Below, piece by piece: positions 62,781-64,000 of a stretch of 64,000 nt of DNA (position 1 is the stretch's first letter; every line of letters starts with the position of its first letter). The notes under the pieces are model-generated. The model was not told where the DNA came from, ran no database searches, and saw only the letters and a list, made by a program, of their open reading frames with translations. Source of the DNA: Bacteroidetes bacterium UBA2475 (lineage in GTDB: Bacteria; Bacteroidota; Bacteroidia; B-17B0; Aurantibacillaceae); assembly GCA_002342065.1 (NCBI GenBank), contig DDPF01000016.1, positions 248,001 through 312,000 on the forward strand, written 5' to 3'. The position numbers and the translations under genes were made by a program.

Positions 62781-64000
62781 ATGGTAAGATATTTATTTTT
62801 ATTTCTCTTCTTTTTTGTTTTTTTAGTTAAGCCTAAGGCACAGGTAGATACAAGCTTTTGGTTTGTAGCCCCTGATATCTCGGCAACGATGGGTCAATCA
62901 CCTATTGAGCTTCACATTCAAACCTATTCGCAGGCAGCAACAGTTTACGTAAGACAGCCGGCAAATTTGGCAACCGGGGTGAACTATTCGTTAACGATGG
63001 CCGCTAATTCACTATCTGTGACCAACTTAAGTACATCAATTACAGCAGTTGAAGGCGCACCAACAAACAGCGTAAGTAACAAAGGGATCTATATCAGTTC
63101 TACTTCCAATATTTCAGTTTATTATACTATTGGCGCAGGAAATAACAAGGAAATGATAAGCCTTAAAGGGCAACGAGCGATAGGAACCGATTTTTACACA
63201 CCTTTTCCAAACTCCATCCTATCGGTTATTTCGCCTACAGATGCGGGGGTTGGATTTGATATAGTTGCCACTAAACCTGGAACTACCACCATTTTAGTTA
63301 CACCTCGTGCAGCCTGTATAGGCAGGGCGAAAAATGTAACTTTTTCAAGATCTTTATTGCAGGGCGAAACTTTTTCAATGAAAGATAATAATGCTGTTAA
63401 CCCTAGTGAATTGGCAGGCTCTATCGTTTCAGCGGATCAAGCTATTGCAGTAACAATAAGCGGTGCTATCAGAACATCAACGGCTCTTTGCCCATCTTAT
63501 TTTGCTGATCAGATAACCACCAGTTCTAACATTGGTAAAGAACATGTGATCATTAAGGGGGAAGGAACCTCTGATATAGCCTACGTTCTGGCAACACTCA
63601 ACTCTACAAGTTTAACCATAACAACAGGCACTGGTACTATTAACTGGTTAATAAACACAGGAGAAACTTATTCAATAAATATTTCAGGATTAACTTATAT
63701 TGAAACAGATAAACCGGTATATGTAACTCATGTAAGTGGCTATGGCTGTAAGCTAAGTGGAGCACAGGTTACGCCTGCATATTGCGCAGGTTCATACACT
63801 ACGGCATTTACAAGGTTGAGTGGTGACTCTTTAAATTTAAATCTTTACACAAGAAATGGTTTTCAAAGCACGTTTACTTTAACAAGTAACGCGGTTAACG
63901 TTCCTATTTCTCCTGCAAGCTTTACCACTGTGCCGGGTAGTGGCGGTAACCTGGTAGCAGCAAGATTGTATTTTCCAACTACAACAATTGCTGTTGGTTC
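62781..64000 (+). CDS. Secreted IgGFc-binding-like domain protein, partial at 3' end
   Basis: An open reading frame from the ATG at 62781 to the right edge, more than 406 codons. A signal peptide (YLFLFLFFFVFLVKPKAQ) is followed by a beta-rich region beginning TSFWFVAPDISATMGQSPIELHIQTYSQAATVYVRQPAN. It resembles the IgGFc-binding N-terminal family (repeats with DQAIAVT and GKEHVIIKGEG). In Bacteroidota such domains are found in large surface or gliding proteins with a C-terminal T9SS sorting signal, which would lie beyond the window. Confidence 0.75.
   Translation, partial: MVRYLFLFLFFFVFLVKPKAQVDTSFWFVAPDISATMGQSPIELHIQTYSQAATVYVRQPANLATGVNYSLTMAANSLSVTNLSTSITAVEGAPTNSVSNKGIYISSTSNISVYYTIGAGNNKEMISLKGQRAIGTDFYTPFPNSILSVISPTDAGVGFDIVATKPGTTTILVTPRAACIGRAKNVTFSRSLLQGETFSMKDNNAVNPSELAGSIVSADQAIAVTISGAIRTSTALCPSYFADQITTSSNIGKEHVIIKGEGTSDIAYVLATLNSTSLTITTGTGTINWLINTGETYSINISGLTYIETDKPVYVTHVSGYGCKLSGAQVTPAYCAGSYTTAFTRLSGDSLNLNLYTRNGFQSTFTLTSNAVNVPISPASFTTVPGSGGNLVAARLYFPTTTIAVG

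Noticed and set aside
1..64000. tRNA and rRNA genes
   Set aside because: I looked for the T-loop GGTTCGAATCC pattern and for rRNA-like stretches and found none that are convincing.

Overview
The window is AT-rich chromosomal DNA from a member of the Bacteroidota. The evidence is lineage-typical: TonB-dependent receptors with N-terminal carboxypeptidase-like domains, C-terminal type IX secretion (T9SS) sorting domains, promoters with the TTTG / TAnnTTTG architecture, a CarB that lacks its allosteric domain, and many protein families that are mainly known from this phylum (HYC_CC_PP, DUF4249, DUF4173, GIN domain, DUF2807, metal-domain AraC regulators). I cannot place it below phylum level. No tRNA, rRNA, CRISPR array, prophage or intact insertion sequence was seen.

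Layout. 1-2880 (minus) is a metal-handling operon: small Cys-rich HYC_CC_PP protein, periplasmic HMA protein, and a TonB receptor running off the left edge. 3145-7118 holds an APC amino-acid permease, a GAF/HisKA_2 histidine kinase and an arginase-fold protein that has lost half of its metal ligands. 7385-13569 (plus) is a tightly packed operon of membrane proteins with one winged-helix regulator, ending in DUF4173, DUF1361 and diacylglycerol kinase genes, behind a clear promoter. 13581-22048 is mostly housekeeping: lipoprotein, polysaccharide deacetylase-like protein, MarC, CdsA, TilS, kynurenine 3-monooxygenase, MgtC/SapB.

22092-29050 is the regulatory centre of the window. It contains an ECF sigma factor, its membrane anti-sigma-like partner, a glycine-rich T9SS protein, a metal-domain AraC regulator and a GIN-domain/outer-membrane-barrel protein. 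The sigma gene and the GIN gene share a near-identical promoter, and a decayed copy of the 3' end of the anti-sigma gene sits beyond the glycine-rich gene.

29179-40600 is an envelope and surface-polysaccharide region: acyltransferase, methyltransferase, several glycosyltransferases, a Wzx-like flippase, an LptF/G permease and an OstA/LptA-like protein. 40602-50399 is housekeeping (thioesterase, HemJ, AcpH, RsmE, glutathione peroxidase, CarB, RRM protein, Nudix, PyrE, SIMPL, thiamine-binding-like protein). 50574-58416 holds a PKD-repeat T9SS protein, a TonB receptor/DUF4249/thioesterase operon, a palindrome-flanked AAA-type ATPase and Mpl. 58519-64000 holds KdsA, a frameshifted glycosyltransferase, a zinc-ribbon membrane protein, a DUF58 protein and the start of a secreted IgGFc-binding-like protein.

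The best leads for something undescribed are the ATPase gene bracketed by palindromes (55816-57048), the two matching ECF promoters with the anti-sigma ghost (22092-27536), the arginase-fold pseudoenzyme, the membrane operon, and several families of dispersed palindromic repeats.
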